Both the position numbers and the translations under genes were made by a program. 5,900 bases of DNA, from positions 1 to 5,900 of the forward strand of contig JAFDAE010000181.1 of the NCBI GenBank assembly GCA_019314005.1, in the 5' to 3' direction. Below are positions 5,879-5,900 of the stretch, piece by piece. Numbering within the stretch: the first letter of the stretch is position 1; each line of letters starts with the position of its first letter. This DNA comes from Deltaproteobacteria bacterium. Its GTDB lineage: Bacteria; Desulfobacterota; Desulfobacteria; C00003060; C00003106. The notes below the pieces were generated by a model, which ran no database searches, was not told where the DNA came from, and saw nothing but the letters and a program-made list of their open reading frames with translations.

Positions 5879-5900
5879 TCGGCTACTCTTTGCCCTTCAA

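Overview
The window is typical bacterial chromosome: about 44% G+C by eye, every real gene on the + strand, tightly packed. The gene set is a Met8-type siroheme enzyme, a CcsA/HemX-type cytochrome c assembly protein, glutamyl-tRNA reductase, FabD, a GrdB-like protein of the UxxC selenoprotein family, and a LolA-like periplasmic protein. Together with the short tandem repeats in the intergenic gaps, this best fits an anaerobic Desulfobacterota ('deltaproteobacterial') genome such as a sulfate reducer. That assignment is inferred from gene content and protein style, not from a marker gene.

Layout. Bases 1-132 are a leader with heptameric TTCGRAT repeats and a 9-bp hairpin. Bases 133-3082 form a tetrapyrrole/cytochrome operon: siroheme synthase domain, a 48-codon small gene, ccsA/hemX-like, hemA. 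The small gene overlaps both neighbours at its start and stop codons. Bases 3083-3219 are an intergenic gap with five ACTTTA-type repeats at 9-10 nt spacing, an inverted copy of the same motif at the hemA stop, and a strong Shine-Dalgarno for fabD. Bases 3220-5851 form a second unit: fabD (TTG start), a GrdB-family protein overlapping it by ATGA, and a secreted LolA-like protein 11 nt later. Bases 5852-5900 hold no recognisable gene.

How the genes fit together. HemA makes the first committed intermediate of tetrapyrroles. The Met8-like enzyme diverts precorrin-2 to sirohydrochlorin/siroheme, the cofactor of sulfite reductase and, in organisms with the Ahb route, a precursor of heme. The CcsA/HemX protein handles heme at the membrane or influences HemA. 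The second unit pairs a fatty-acid initiation enzyme with a redox-family protein and a periplasmic protein whose fold class usually binds lipid or acyl chains; the functional link is unknown.

The most interesting points are a serine (TCA, one base from TGA) at the usual selenocysteine position of the GrdB-like protein, with a hairpin just downstream resembling a relic SECIS element; the coupled 48-aa gene; and the repeat/inverted-repeat arrangement ahead of fabD. I see no clear mobile element, CRISPR array, tRNA or rRNA, and nothing that amounts to an obvious new multi-gene system.
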